From contig CAJWFD010000015.1 of assembly GCA_913031435.1 (NCBI GenBank), forward strand, positions 1-45,210: DNA of 45,210 nt, written 5' to 3'. The first letter of the stretch is position 1, and each line of letters begins with the position of its first letter. Of this stretch, positions 33,101 to 40,367 are shown in pieces. The notes under the pieces are model-generated. The model had not been told where the DNA came from and did no database searches. It was given only the letters and a program-made list of their open reading frames with translations. The translations under genes were made by a program, and so were the position numbers. The DNA is from an uncultured Cryomorphaceae bacterium. Its GTDB lineage: Bacteria > Bacteroidota > Bacteroidia > Flavobacteriales > Schleiferiaceae.

Positions 33101-34579
33101 ACCTATGGAATTACTGTTTACCAGGAGCAAGTAATGTTACTTTCCCAAGAATTGGCAGGCTTTTCTAAGGGGCAGGCTGATATGCTCAGAAAGGGTATGG
33201 GTAAGAAGAATAAGGATATTATAGATGAGCTTAAACCAATGTTCCTAGATGGAGGTGAGGAGCGCGGTCATCATAGAGATACCCTGGAGAAGGTTTGGAA
33301 GGATTGGGAAGCATTTGCTTCTTATGCATTTAATAAATCACACTCCACTTGCTACGCTTGGGTGGCCTACCAGACGGCTTATCTTAAATCTCATTACCCT
33401 GCTGAGTTTATGGCCTCTGTTTTGTCTAACAATATGTCTGACATCAAGGCAGTTACATTCTTCATGGAGGAATGTCGTCGAGGGGGTGTACCTGTTCTGG
33501 GGCCTTCTGTTAATGAGAGTTTACTTCGATTTAGCGTTAATAATGATGGTGCTATTCGCTTTGGAATGGGTGGAATGAAAGGCGTAGGCGAAAATGCTGT
33601 ACGCGAAATAATTTTACAGAGAGAAAAAGGAAACTTTACTAATTTCTTTGATTTATTGGAGCGTATCGATCTGCGTCAAGCCAATAGAAAGACTATTGAG
33701 TGTCTTATCCTAGGTGGAGCCATGGATGATTTCCCAAATACACATAGGGCCATGTATTTTTCCGAGGAAGAAGGAGGTAGGAGTTTCGTTGAGAAAGCAA
33801 TAAAATACATTCAGAACAAAAAGTCTGATGCGGAAAGTGCTCAGGCATCACTGTTCGGTGAAGATTCGGGAGAAACTCTACCGCCTCCTCGAATGCCAGA
33901 TGCTCTGGAATGGCCTACTATCATAGCCTTAAAGAAGGAGAAGGAAATCAATGGGATCTATTTAAGTTCTCACCCGCTTGATGACTACAGAACGGAGATA
34001 CAATATTTTTGTTCGGCAGAGCTGGGACGACTTAACCACATAGAAAGTATTTTGGGTAGAGATGTAACTGTGGCTGGAATTGTTACAGATGCCCAACATA
34101 GAGTCTCTAAAATGGGTAAAGGCTGGGGAATATTTAAGCTAGAAGACTTTAGGGGTGATTTTGAATTTAAGCTCTTTGGTGAAGATTATTTAAAATTCCG
34201 TCATTTTTTTGAAAACGAACAGTTACTCTTTGTCAAAGCAAGAGGACGTAAGTTCAATCAACGTCAGGGAGAAGGCTTTATCGAACGATTAAGTGTGGAT
34301 GTTGCTGACGTCAAACTTCTGACAGACGTACTTGAAGAACAAAGTAAATCATTAGAGATAAAGCTTGAGTTGGCTACGCTAGATACCGCTATTGTAGATC
34401 GTATTCACGAACTTCTTGAAATGTATCCGGGTAATAAGCGCGTGAAACTTCATATCGTTGATGTTGAGGAAAAGTTAGATATAAAACTGCCCATTAAAGA
34501 TAGGAAAATCACTATTAGCAGAGAGCTCTTAATGGAAATAGAGTCTAATTCCTTGCTTCACCCTAAAATTATAAGCTAA
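30197..34579 (+). CDS. dnaE: DNA polymerase III alpha subunit with N-terminal DEDDh proofreading exonuclease
   Basis: The replicative DNA polymerase, 1460 residues, about 300 longer than E. coli DnaE. Residues 1-210 form an epsilon-like exonuclease: DTETTG (D6, E8), GHNVNFD (D105) and AHNAAFD (H170, D175). The PHP domain follows (AHLHNHTQFSILQ from residue 257). Two metal-binding positions, judged against T. aquaticus DnaE, are changed: LLDG reads ILQA (Q269) and TDHGN reads TDLGN (L294). The polymerase catalytic acids are in LPDIDIDFDDEG (about residues 684-696). QASLF near 1215-1219 matches an internal sliding-clamp-binding motif, and an OB-fold lies after about 1280. Exonuclease fusion appears usual in flavobacterial DnaE from memory. 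No terminator is visible after it. Confidence 0.95.
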   Translation: MFLIFDTETTGLPKDWKAPITDLDNWPRVVQLAWQIHDAKGKLVEVQDHIIFPEGFDIPFNATKIHGISTERAQNEGKPISEVLDIFTASLSKCEFVIGHNVNFDLNVTGCEFLRTNGRNPLSEKQPLDSCTETTAKFCELPGGRGGRFKLPKLEELYRHLFHEGFAEAHNAAFDVEATARVFLELVRLDIITREELQKNTDFIEAFKLANPSTIQAIGLAVDQAKKDRAEGLGELSSDQQNIKLASSIHAADVEFAHLHNHTQFSILQATTVVSDLVKAAVDNGHAGVAITDLGNLMGAFHFNRAVMAVPGNKEAYLHNKKVKEGLDEPPKEYPFVGAIGCEFFVCNDRLDKSRKDDGFQIVVLAKNKNGYHNLAKLSSEGMLNGFYYVPRIDREVLLEYKEDLIILSGGLRGEVQQLYLNVGEVQARESLLWWHKNFGEDFYLELNRHSLEEEDHVNLQLLKYSKEYDIKCIAANNTFYLTQDNADAHDILLCVKEGAQKSTPIGRGRGFRYGFPNQEFYFKTKEEMVELFADLPEALHNTKEVLDKIELYPLERDVLLPEFDIPEEFQVAEDKSDGGKRGENAYLRHLTYEGAVERYDVLTPEIEERLDFELETIAKTGYPGYFLIVQDFCDAARKMGVSVGPGRGSAAGSAVAYCTRITNVDPIKYDLLFERFLNPERVSLPDIDIDFDDEGRDSVIQYVIDKYGSSQVAQIITYGSMAAKSSIRDAGRVLELPLPDTDRIAKLIPDMTKLKKLWEMDDKTLRSKFGSEEAGLAMQLKALAAGDGLEATTINQARVLEGSLRNTGIHACGVIITPSDIRELVPVARAKDSEMWCTQFDNSVVEDAGLLKMDFLGLRTLTIIKEACRLVKQRHGVVLDPDSFPLDDVKTYELFQRGETVGIFQYESAGMQKYLKELKPTEFADLIAMNALYRPGPLEYIPEFIDRKHGRKEIVYDLDVMEGKLKETYGITVYQEQVMLLSQELAGFSKGQADMLRKGMGKKNKDIIDELKPMFLDGGEERGHHRDTLEKVWKDWEAFASYAFNKSHSTCYAWVAYQTAYLKSHYPAEFMASVLSNNMSDIKAVTFFMEECRRGGVPVLGPSVNESLLRFSVNNDGAIRFGMGGMKGVGENAVREIILQREKGNFTNFFDLLERIDLRQANRKTIECLILGGAMDDFPNTHRAMYFSEEEGGRSFVEKAIKYIQNKKSDAESAQASLFGEDSGETLPPPRMPDALEWPTIIALKKEKEINGIYLSSHPLDDYRTEIQYFCSAELGRLNHIESILGRDVTVAGIVTDAQHRVSKMGKGWGIFKLEDFRGDFEFKLFGEDYLKFRHFFENEQLLFVKARGRKFNQRQGEGFIERLSVDVADVKLLTDVLEEQSKSLEIKLELATLDTAIVDRIHELLEMYPGNKRVKLHIVDVEEKLDIKLPIKDRKITISRELLMEIESNSLLHPKIIS

Positions 34580-34669
34580 TGAGATTATTACTTGCTGTAG
34601 CTTGAGTAGTGAGCGATGGCAGACTGAATTTGTCCTGTGAAAATTGGTCTAGTGGACTTTATGTAGTTC

Positions 34670-34772
34670 GTTTAGGTACCTAAACTAAACTGCTCGTGAT
34701 AAACTAAGGTTGTTAACACCAAGGAGTATTCAGTGTTTAAAAAATCAATGAGTCTATAGGTAATGCCTATAG
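34670..34772. repeat. Cluster of short inverted repeats between dnaE and trxA
   Basis: The 247-nt gap 34580-34826 holds no gene I can support. It contains a perfect 16-nt palindrome GTTTAGGTACCTAAAC (34670-34685), an imperfect one GGTTGTTAACACC (34708-34720), and a hairpin CTATAGG-TAATG-CCTATAG (34754-34772) lacking a T-run. These could be operators for trxA, part of a structured leader, or a small RNA. No dnaE terminator was found. Confidence 0.4.
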
Positions 34773-34793
34773 GACGGAAGGGTGATTTGGTAT

Positions 34794-34801
34794 TACTTTT
34801 G
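34794..34801 (+). promoter_or_regulatory. Predicted trxA promoter (-7 element)
   Basis: TACTTTTG exactly matches TAnnTTTG, 26 nt before the chosen trxA ATG at 34827. No clear -33 TTG lies 17-23 nt upstream; the CTATAGG hairpin occupies that space, so an activator or repressor could act there. Confidence 0.5.
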
Positions 34802-34826
34802 GAGAAGAAAAGAAACACATTTTATT

Positions 34827-35144
34827 ATGTCATTAGAAATAACAGAATCAAACTTTGAAGAATTAGTAATGAAGTCAGATAAGCCTGTTTTGGTTGATTT
34901 CTGGGCAGAATGGTGCGGCCCATGTCGCATGGTAGGTCCAGTTGTTGACGAGCTTGCTACAGAATACGACGGAAGAGCGGTGATTGGAAAATTAAACGTA
35001 GATACTCAAGGCGCTGTAGCGCAGCAGTTTGGCGTTAGAAATATCCCTACACTACTTGTCTTTAAGAACGGTGAGATTGTAGACAAACAAGTTGGAGCTA
35101 CAAGCAAACAAGTTCTTGCATCAAAACTTGACGCAGCGATGTAA
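34827..35144 (+). CDS. trxA: Thioredoxin
   Basis: A cytosolic dithiol reductant of 105 residues. The active site is WCGPCRM, the cis-proline loop NIPTLLVFKNGE, and the N-terminal buried strand PVLVDFWAEW. The start at 34827 (MSLEITESNFEEL) gives the normal length; a longer frame would be translated across the promoter. It has a promoter-like element and a clear terminator, so it is probably a single-gene unit. Its neighbours (dnaE and the sugar genes) suggest no special partner. Confidence 0.96.
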   Translation: MSLEITESNFEELVMKSDKPVLVDFWAEWCGPCRMVGPVVDELATEYDGRAVIGKLNVDTQGAVAQQFGVRNIPTLLVFKNGEIVDKQVGATSKQVLASKLDAAM

Positions 35145-35167
35145 TTCGCGTTCAACCAAAAAAAATA

Positions 35168-35198
35168 AACCGCAGTCCATGAGGATTGCGGTTTTTTT
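35168..35198 (+). terminator. Rho-independent terminator of trxA
   Basis: Stem AACCGCAGTCC / GGATTGCGGTT (one G-T wobble) around loop ATGA at 35168-35193, followed by a T-run to about 35198. It begins 24 nt after the trxA stop. Confidence 0.9.
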
Positions 35199-35447
35199 AT
35201 GTCTTTTTTTTCAAGGAATTTTCATTCATGTTGGAAACATCGAGTTTTCAACGATTTTTGTTTAGGAAGAGAAGCAAGGTCAAATTATAGGGAATGGCAA
35301 TAAAGCTGTTGCATAAACCCGATGACCTTATGAGAAAAACCCAACTACTTTTATGTATTGCGCTTTGTGTAATACTTTCCTACGAACCTGTTCGGTGTCA
35401 GAGGTTTTATTTCCCGATACTTTCGCCCTATTTTGCACTAACATTAT
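35199..35447 (+). other. Intergenic region before the WbpE-like gene
   Basis: No established gene. It contains an imperfect hairpin GTTGGAAAC-ATCGA-GTTTTCAAC (35230-35252) with no T-run, and a possible signal-peptide mini-ORF beginning at 35330. TATTTTG at 35429-35435 resembles the Bacteroidota -7 element with one base missing. It would place transcription very close to the ATG at 35448 and favour the second in-frame ATG at 35472 as the start of the aminotransferase. Confidence 0.35.
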
Positions 35448-35479
35448 ATGAGCCACACCCTAAACATACCCATGATTGA
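35330..35479 (+). CDS. Possible tiny exported peptide or gene remnant
   Basis: A 49-residue frame starting MRKTQLLLCIALCVILSYE, with a plausible signal peptide (basic start, hydrophobic core, cleavage near VRCQ), followed by only about 25 residues rich in aromatic residues and His. It overlaps the start of the aminotransferase gene by 32 nt in another frame. It may be the remnant of a truncated exported-protein gene, a real small peptide, or chance. No promoter or recognised family supports it. I list it at low confidence because the signal-like start is hard to ignore. Confidence 0.2.
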   Translation: MRKTQLLLCIALCVILSYEPVRCQRFYFPILSPYFALTLYEPHPKHTHD

Positions 35480-36572
35480 TCTGCCTAGGGTTCACCAACC
35501 TTACCAGGATGAATTAGATGCTGCTATTTTAGCAGTAGTACACAGTGGACAGTACATTTCAGGTCCAGTGGTACATAATTTCGAACGTGCGGTCTCGGGC
35601 TATTTAGGTGCTCCGGTTTTTGGAGTAGGAAATGGAACAGATGCACTGCAGATTGCACTGATGGCCCTAGGGATTGGTCCTGGAGATGAAGTGATTGTTC
35701 CAGCTTTTACCTATGCAGCAAGTGCAGAAGTTATAGGCTTACTCGGGGCAACGGCGATCTGGTGTGATATAGAGGCTCAAAACTTTAATGCTAGTGCGGA
35801 CAGTATAGAAGCGCTAGTCACTTCAAAAACTAAAGCGATTATAGCCGTTCATTTGTACGGACAATGTGCTAATATAGAAGCCATAGAACAATCAGCTCCG
35901 GGCATTCCAATAGTTGAAGATGCTGCACAAGCATTTGGTGCTGCATTTACGAGCGGAAAATATAGAGGGCAAAAGGCAGGAACTGTAGGTACTTTTGGAA
36001 CGTTTAGTTTCTTCCCCACAAAGCCTTTAGGTGGATTAGGAGATGCAGGGGCCATTTGTACAAATGATGCTGAGCTATTCCAGAGTGCCAATTCCATTGC
36101 CAAACATGGACAGTCTCGCAAATACGTTCATGATATCCTAGGTGTTAATTCTAGATTAGACCCTATTCAGGCGGCAGCACTGACGGTTAAGCTAAAATAT
36201 CTTGAGGACTCGATAGGTGCTAAGTGTGCAGTTGCAAACCGTTATAAAATGGCCTTAACTGGAATATCGGGTATTCAGTTACCCATTACAACAGATTACT
36301 CTACACATGTATTTCACCAGTATACACTTCGAGTGAAAGACAATAGGAGGGCGGAATTTGCGTTGTTTTTAAAGAACAAAGGTATTTCTACCATGGTATA
36401 TTATCCCTTGCTTTTGTCAGACCAACAAGCCTATAAAAACTGGGGTTCACACCTAGAATTCAAACAGGCTAGAGCGACAACAGAAGAAGTATTGAGCTTG
36501 CCCATAGATGAGTCACTTACCTTTATTGAGCAACAATATATCATTAACGCTATACATGATTTTTTCAGCTGA
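35448..36572 (+). CDS. wbpE: DegT/DnrJ/EryC1 aminotransferase (WbpE-like)
   Basis: A PLP enzyme of 374 residues (366 if started at the ATG at 35472). PLP-binding Lys is K192 in FFPTKPLGGLGD, D158 (VEDAAQAFGA) pairs with the pyridine nitrogen, and GNGTDALQIAL binds the phosphate. IDLPRVHQPYQDEL and SGQYISGPVV at the start are typical of aminotransferases acting on 3-keto nucleotide sugars. The predicted reaction is UDP-3-keto-GlcNAcA to UDP-GlcNAc3NA with glutamate as donor. It is followed by the WbpD-like acetyltransferase (1-nt TGATG overlap) and the 2-epimerase (4-nt overlap), consistent with one pathway. FdtB/QdtB-type aminotransferases acting on other sugars are the main alternative. Confidence 0.82.
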   Translation: MSHTLNIPMIDLPRVHQPYQDELDAAILAVVHSGQYISGPVVHNFERAVSGYLGAPVFGVGNGTDALQIALMALGIGPGDEVIVPAFTYAASAEVIGLLGATAIWCDIEAQNFNASADSIEALVTSKTKAIIAVHLYGQCANIEAIEQSAPGIPIVEDAAQAFGAAFTSGKYRGQKAGTVGTFGTFSFFPTKPLGGLGDAGAICTNDAELFQSANSIAKHGQSRKYVHDILGVNSRLDPIQAAALTVKLKYLEDSIGAKCAVANRYKMALTGISGIQLPITTDYSTHVFHQYTLRVKDNRRAEFALFLKNKGISTMVYYPLLLSDQQAYKNWGSHLEFKQARATTEEVLSLPIDESLTFIEQQYIINAIHDFFS

Positions 36573-37147
36573 TGGGTTATTTTAAACACGAGACCGCGGT
36601 TATTGACAGCGGAGTTCACATAGGTGAGGGAACTAAGGTTTGGCATTTCTCACATATCATGTCTGGAGCTAACCTAGGTAAGCATTGTAACCTTGGGCAG
36701 AATGTGTTTGTTGCAGCAGGAGTAAAGATCGGGAGCAATGTGAAAATTCAAAACAACGTCAGTGTATATAGCGGTGTAACGCTTGAGGATGATGTTTTTC
36801 TTGGCCCTTCTATGGTTTTTACTAATGTAAATACTCCAAGAAGTTTTGTTGAGCGTAAGGATTACTCGGAAACTAGAGTGGGTAAAGGTGCTTCTATTGG
36901 TGCTAATGCAACAGTTATTTGTGGCAGTGACATTGGAATCTATGCTTTTATAGGTGCTGGTGCCGTGGTAACATCACCCGTTCCTGCCTTCGCTTTGATG
37001 TATGGCGTACCTGCAAAGCAGCATGGTTGGGTGAGTAGAAACGGTATAAAACTACAGCTAGATAGAAATGGCTGTGGTATTTGCACTGAGACCCAAGAAA
37101 CGTACCAACTCAGAGGTGATGAACTATGTCTAATTGAGGGAGAATGA
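36572..37147 (+). CDS. wbpD: WbpD/WlbB-like hexapeptide-repeat N-acetyltransferase
   Basis: A 191-residue left-handed beta-helix acyltransferase. The repeats are visible as IGEGTKVWHFSHI, LGKHCNLGQNVFVAAG, IGSNVKIQNNVSVYSG, LEDDVFLGPSM and IGANATVICGSDIGI. VWHFSHI and NVNTPRS are family-like for WbpD/WlbB, which acetylates the 3-amino group of UDP-GlcNAc3NA using acetyl-CoA. The C-terminal tail has two Cys residues near GCGICTET. Its start overlaps the aminotransferase stop (TGATG) and its end overlaps the epimerase start. Serine-type or other sugar acetyltransferases are less likely in this setting. Confidence 0.85.
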   Translation: MGYFKHETAVIDSGVHIGEGTKVWHFSHIMSGANLGKHCNLGQNVFVAAGVKIGSNVKIQNNVSVYSGVTLEDDVFLGPSMVFTNVNTPRSFVERKDYSETRVGKGASIGANATVICGSDIGIYAFIGAGAVVTSPVPAFALMYGVPAKQHGWVSRNGIKLQLDRNGCGICTETQETYQLRGDELCLIEGE

Positions 37148-38223
37148 AAGTAGTAACGATCATTGGCGCACGTCCCCAGTTCATTAAAAGCGCTCCTGTA
37201 AGTATAGCGCTTCAAAATCTTGGTATAGAAGAGTTTACGATACATACCGGTCAGCATTATGATCCGGAAATGAGTGATGTTTTTTTTGAAGAAATGCGCT
37301 TACCGCAACCGGGAGCGAGACTGGATTGCGGTAATTTAGATCACACCTTAATGGTGGGTAAAATGTTATTGGAATTGTCGCCAATTTTAGCAAGAGAACA
37401 ACCCGACTATGTCCTTGTGTATGGAGATACGAATTCGACACTTGCTGGAGCACTCGCAGCAACTAAAATGATGATACCCTTAGTTCATGTGGAAGCTGGT
37501 TTAAGATCCTTTAATATGGATATGCCAGAGGAGATGAACAGAATACTGACAGACAGAATGTCCAGCGTTTTATTCACCCCAACAAATGCAGCAGATCAAA
37601 ACCTCCAGAATGAGGGGTTTGGTACTTTTCCGGTAAAAATAGCGCAGGTGGGTGATGTTATGTTTGACGCGCTTCATAGTTTTTTGCCTCAAAGTTCTTA
37701 CCATCCTTCGATGGGCGAGCCCCATATATTCAGTACACCTTTCGTTTTAGCTACGATGCATCGTTTCGAGAATGTGAATGATCCGCATCGACTTAAGCAA
37801 TTGGTCCAAGAATTAAACAACGTCCACTATAATGTAATGCCAGTATGGATGCCTGTGCATCCTTCTACGGCTAAAAAGCTTACGGAGCATGGATTGGTAT
37901 TAAAGGTACATCAAGGTCCACCTGTAGGCTATCTTCAAATGTTATGGGCTTTAGAGCATTGCGCCTTTGTTCTTACAGATAGTGGCGGATTGCAGAAGGA
38001 AGCTTTCTTTATGAAGCGTCCATGTATTACGTTGAGAGATGAGACGGAGTGGGTGGAGCTTATTGAAATAGGTGCAAACGAGCTATTTACCTCAAAGGAC
38101 ACTAACCTGGCTAAAGCTCTAGAACGTATGGCGTCGAAAGAGATCAACTATACTTTCGCAGGTTATGGTTCCGGAAATGCAGCATTGAAAATTGCAGAAA
38201 TCTTACTGAAAGGTTCTATATAG
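37144..38223 (+). CDS. wecB: Non-hydrolysing UDP-N-acetylglucosamine 2-epimerase (WecB/WbpI family)
   Basis: A 359-residue GT-B-fold epimerase. Motifs are IIGARPQFIKSAPVS, IHTGQHYDPEMSD, VYGDTNSTLAGALAA, VHVEAGLRSFN, MPEEMNRILTDRMS and TDSGGLQKEAFF. In WecB the product is UDP-ManNAc. Here the two preceding genes suggest the WbpI reaction instead, converting UDP-2,3-diacetamido-2,3-dideoxyglucuronic acid to the manno form. The two subfamilies cannot be separated by eye, so the symbol is the family one. The 3' end overlaps the convergent hydrolase gene by 8 nt, with no terminator visible. Confidence 0.88.
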   Translation: MKVVTIIGARPQFIKSAPVSIALQNLGIEEFTIHTGQHYDPEMSDVFFEEMRLPQPGARLDCGNLDHTLMVGKMLLELSPILAREQPDYVLVYGDTNSTLAGALAATKMMIPLVHVEAGLRSFNMDMPEEMNRILTDRMSSVLFTPTNAADQNLQNEGFGTFPVKIAQVGDVMFDALHSFLPQSSYHPSMGEPHIFSTPFVLATMHRFENVNDPHRLKQLVQELNNVHYNVMPVWMPVHPSTAKKLTEHGLVLKVHQGPPVGYLQMLWALEHCAFVLTDSGGLQKEAFFMKRPCITLRDETEWVELIEIGANELFTSKDTNLAKALERMASKEINYTFAGYGSGNAALKIAEILLKGSI

Positions 38224-38818
38224 CTTCTAAGAACAGCTGAACATCAGTAATACATTGCGCGTTTAGATGGTGTCCCATTTGATAAGATTTGAAGCTATAA
38301 TTAGAATTCATGCCTAATTTAAGTGCCCCTGCCTCAGCCCATTCAAAAGGTATAACAGGATCTGCCATGCCATGTGTTTGTAACAAAGGAGTAGTTTTTT
38401 GCCAGTCCATCTCAGCCCATTCAGGGAGCATATATCCACTCATAACAACGAATGCATCTGCGTCATAATTCAAACTGTAGATAGACATACTAAGAATACC
38501 TCCTTGCGAAAAACCACCGACTATTGTCTTACCTGTGATCTTTTTTTCCTTCTTCCAAGCGTCTAAGTCATTCATGACGCTCCTAGAAACATCCTTTACA
38601 GATATAGGGTCAATTATTTTGGTACCATTCGTCCAATCAATATCATACCAGGCAAAACCTCCTTGATCCAGTGATTTAGGCGCCTGAAAACAAATGAAAT
38701 TCATCTCAGGAAAAAAAGGTTGTAGTCCAAAAAGATCATCCTTATTGGAACCGTATCCATGCAGGAGCATTAGGGTAGGAGACTCAGGACTGTGTATGTA
38801 AGAGACGTGTTCTAGCAT
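38216..38818 (-). CDS. Alpha/beta hydrolase (phospholipase/carboxylesterase type)
   Basis: A 200-residue serine hydrolase. The oxyanion region is MLLHGYGSNKDDLFGL, the nucleophile S104 sits in GGFSQGGILS, D153 in HGMADPVIPFEWA is the acid, and H183/H184 in YQMGHHLNAQ provides the base. The pattern fits the small carboxylesterase/lysophospholipase group (PF02230). There is no signal peptide, so it is cytosolic. The natural substrate is unknown. It is the last gene of a four-gene minus-strand operon with DUF2452, DUF429 and SRPBCC genes; its ATG overlaps the DUF2452 stop by 1 nt. Confidence 0.85.
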   Translation of the reverse strand: MLEHVSYIHSPESPTLMLLHGYGSNKDDLFGLQPFFPEMNFICFQAPKSLDQGGFAWYDIDWTNGTKIIDPISVKDVSRSVMNDLDAWKKEKKITGKTIVGGFSQGGILSMSIYSLNYDADAFVVMSGYMLPEWAEMDWQKTTPLLQTHGMADPVIPFEWAEAGALKLGMNSNYSFKSYQMGHHLNAQCITDVQLFLEAI

Positions 38819-39249
38819 TATTCAACGATATCCCAGGTATGATCGGCGAGCAGCAAGACTTTATGTAAAAAATCATAAGGACATTTTCTCCATTCATGGG
38901 GTCCTATCATACTTAATACGGTCGATGCATTTTCTTTTTGATATAAGTAATAAGTATGGTTTATCTCTGGTTTAAACCCCATCTCTGCATTGTAGATGTG
39001 CTCACTCAATTCCTTTCTACGTTGTATTTTTTGTGCTTGTTCAGCCAGCAGTTCTATTTGAGCTCTGATCTGGTCAAGTTGCATATCCGTTTGCATCTCC
39101 ATAGCATTGACGTCAAGAGATTTATTCTTTAAGACATCTACAGCTTTAAATGCTGGTGCACTTACACTAGAGCCATAGGGAAGGACATTAGCGTTCTCAG
39201 CGATTTTATCTGGATCAATAGGGTTAAACGTGCGCTTCTTTTCAGACAT
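38818..39249 (-). CDS. DUF2452 family protein
   Basis: A 143-residue cytosolic protein of unknown function matching DUF2452 of Bacteroidota: an N-terminal FNPIDPDKIAENANVLPYGS, a long charged helix (QLDQIRAQIELLAEQAQKIQ, likely coiled coil), and a C-terminal YYLYQKENASTVLSMIGPHE with an aromatic-rich tail (EWRKCPYDF). It lies 3 nt after the DUF429 gene and overlaps the hydrolase start by 1 nt, so the genes are translationally linked. Confidence 0.8.
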   Translation of the reverse strand: MSEKKRTFNPIDPDKIAENANVLPYGSSVSAPAFKAVDVLKNKSLDVNAMEMQTDMQLDQIRAQIELLAEQAQKIQRRKELSEHIYNAEMGFKPEINHTYYLYQKENASTVLSMIGPHEWRKCPYDFLHKVLLLADHTWDIVE

Positions 39250-39252
39250 GTG

Positions 39253-39849
39253 TTAAAAATATATGATTCCTTCGTCTTTACGACCAATTTCCTCTGCTTT
39301 GCCAGCAACAAATCTCAATGATGTAGCAAGTGCTAATAATGCGTCAAATTGATGCCAATTATCTACACTGTTGGTGTTAATCTCGAGCGATTTCTCCGTA
39401 ATTAAACGATTCAATGCCACTGATAGATACTCACGGGACTTCTTGTATAATTTATTATCTAGTGCAATTTTCTGAGCTATTAACTTAGGGTAAACCTCAA
39501 TCACAGTAGTAGAAAGGGACTCTTCTGCCCAGGATTTTATTTCCATAGCTCTCGCTGTTAACCCACCTAAGAATAGCGGACTCATAGCACCTACCTCTTG
39601 ATCGCACGCTCTGTAGTGATAGTTCTTCAATCCAAGCAATCCCTTGTAGACTCCAGGTAAACTTAATGGCGCATCTATGCCAATAACATCGGGCTTAACC
39701 TTAGTTAGTATTTCCTTCAACCAAATATCAGCACTTTTCTTCTTTTCACTTTGAAGGACATGGATCTCTCCATTTGAATCACGCAGAGCGATGGCCGTAA
39801 AGCCTGAAAGTTTACTGCCAAAGTCTATACCAACAACTACTTTTTCCAT
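39253..39849 (-). CDS. DUF429 family protein (RNase H-like fold)
   Basis: A 198-residue protein with the DUF429 pattern: VVVGIDFGSKLSGFTAIAL as first strand with a conserved Asp (D9), VIGIDAPLSLPG as the second acidic site, and HQFDALLALATSL with a C-terminal Asp. This arrangement resembles an RNase H/RuvC-like fold, so nuclease activity is predicted for the family but not shown. It overlaps the SRPBCC gene by 13 nt and precedes DUF2452 by 3 nt. Confidence 0.82.
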   Translation of the reverse strand: MEKVVVGIDFGSKLSGFTAIALRDSNGEIHVLQSEKKKSADIWLKEILTKVKPDVIGIDAPLSLPGVYKGLLGLKNYHYRACDQEVGAMSPLFLGGLTARAMEIKSWAEESLSTTVIEVYPKLIAQKIALDNKLYKKSREYLSVALNRLITEKSLEINTNSVDNWHQFDALLALATSLRFVAGKAEEIGRKDEGIIYF

Positions 39850-40298
39850 ACTCCGAAAACTTCTTCTACCTTCTTAATTCGGTAATCAAAGATTTCTTGA
39901 AGCTTAGACTTCACGAGGATAGGGTGGGCGATTTTACCTAAAATCCCGAATGGAATCTTGTAACTCACACGGTCAAGCATCTCTACGCCGCCATCAATTT
40001 CTTTGAAGTGATGTTCGTGATGCCATATAGAGTAGGGCCCTACGCGTTGCTCATCCACGAAATAGTGAGGAGCATGCACTTGGGTGATTTCCGTGGTCCA
40101 ATTCATTTTTATACCAAGTAATGGACTCACTCTGTAATGAATGAACAAACCAGGATACATTTCACTTGGAACTTTCGACATGATATCAAACCCCATGTAT
40201 TCAGGGGTGATTGTCGCTAAATTGCTGGGGTCTTGAAAGAAATCCCACGCTTCTTGGATGCTTATGGGAAGTCTTTGAGTGCGCTCTAGTGTATACAT
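39837..40298 (-). CDS. SRPBCC (START/Bet v 1-like) family protein
   Basis: A 153-residue helix-grip protein. Typical features are LPISIQEAWDFFQDPSNLATITP at the start (first helix and strand), GLFIHYRVSPLLGIKMNWTTEI and DRVSYKIPFGILGKIAHPIL in the strands, and a long C-terminal helix LQEIFDYRIKKVEEVF. Such proteins bind hydrophobic ligands; the closest type by pattern is the cyclase/dehydrase-like SRPBCC sometimes called a cell-division inhibitor homologue. Relatives occur beside cryptochrome genes elsewhere (recalled), but this copy is 20 kb away. It is the first gene of the minus-strand operon and overlaps DUF429 by 13 nt. Confidence 0.82.
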   Translation of the reverse strand: MYTLERTQRLPISIQEAWDFFQDPSNLATITPEYMGFDIMSKVPSEMYPGLFIHYRVSPLLGIKMNWTTEITQVHAPHYFVDEQRVGPYSIWHHEHHFKEIDGGVEMLDRVSYKIPFGILGKIAHPILVKSKLQEIFDYRIKKVEEVFGVWKK

Positions 40299-40367
40299 GT
40301 ACTACATTTTATGATCATAACACACACTTCGTTAATGAGTTCATGATACAGGTAAAACGATTTCATT

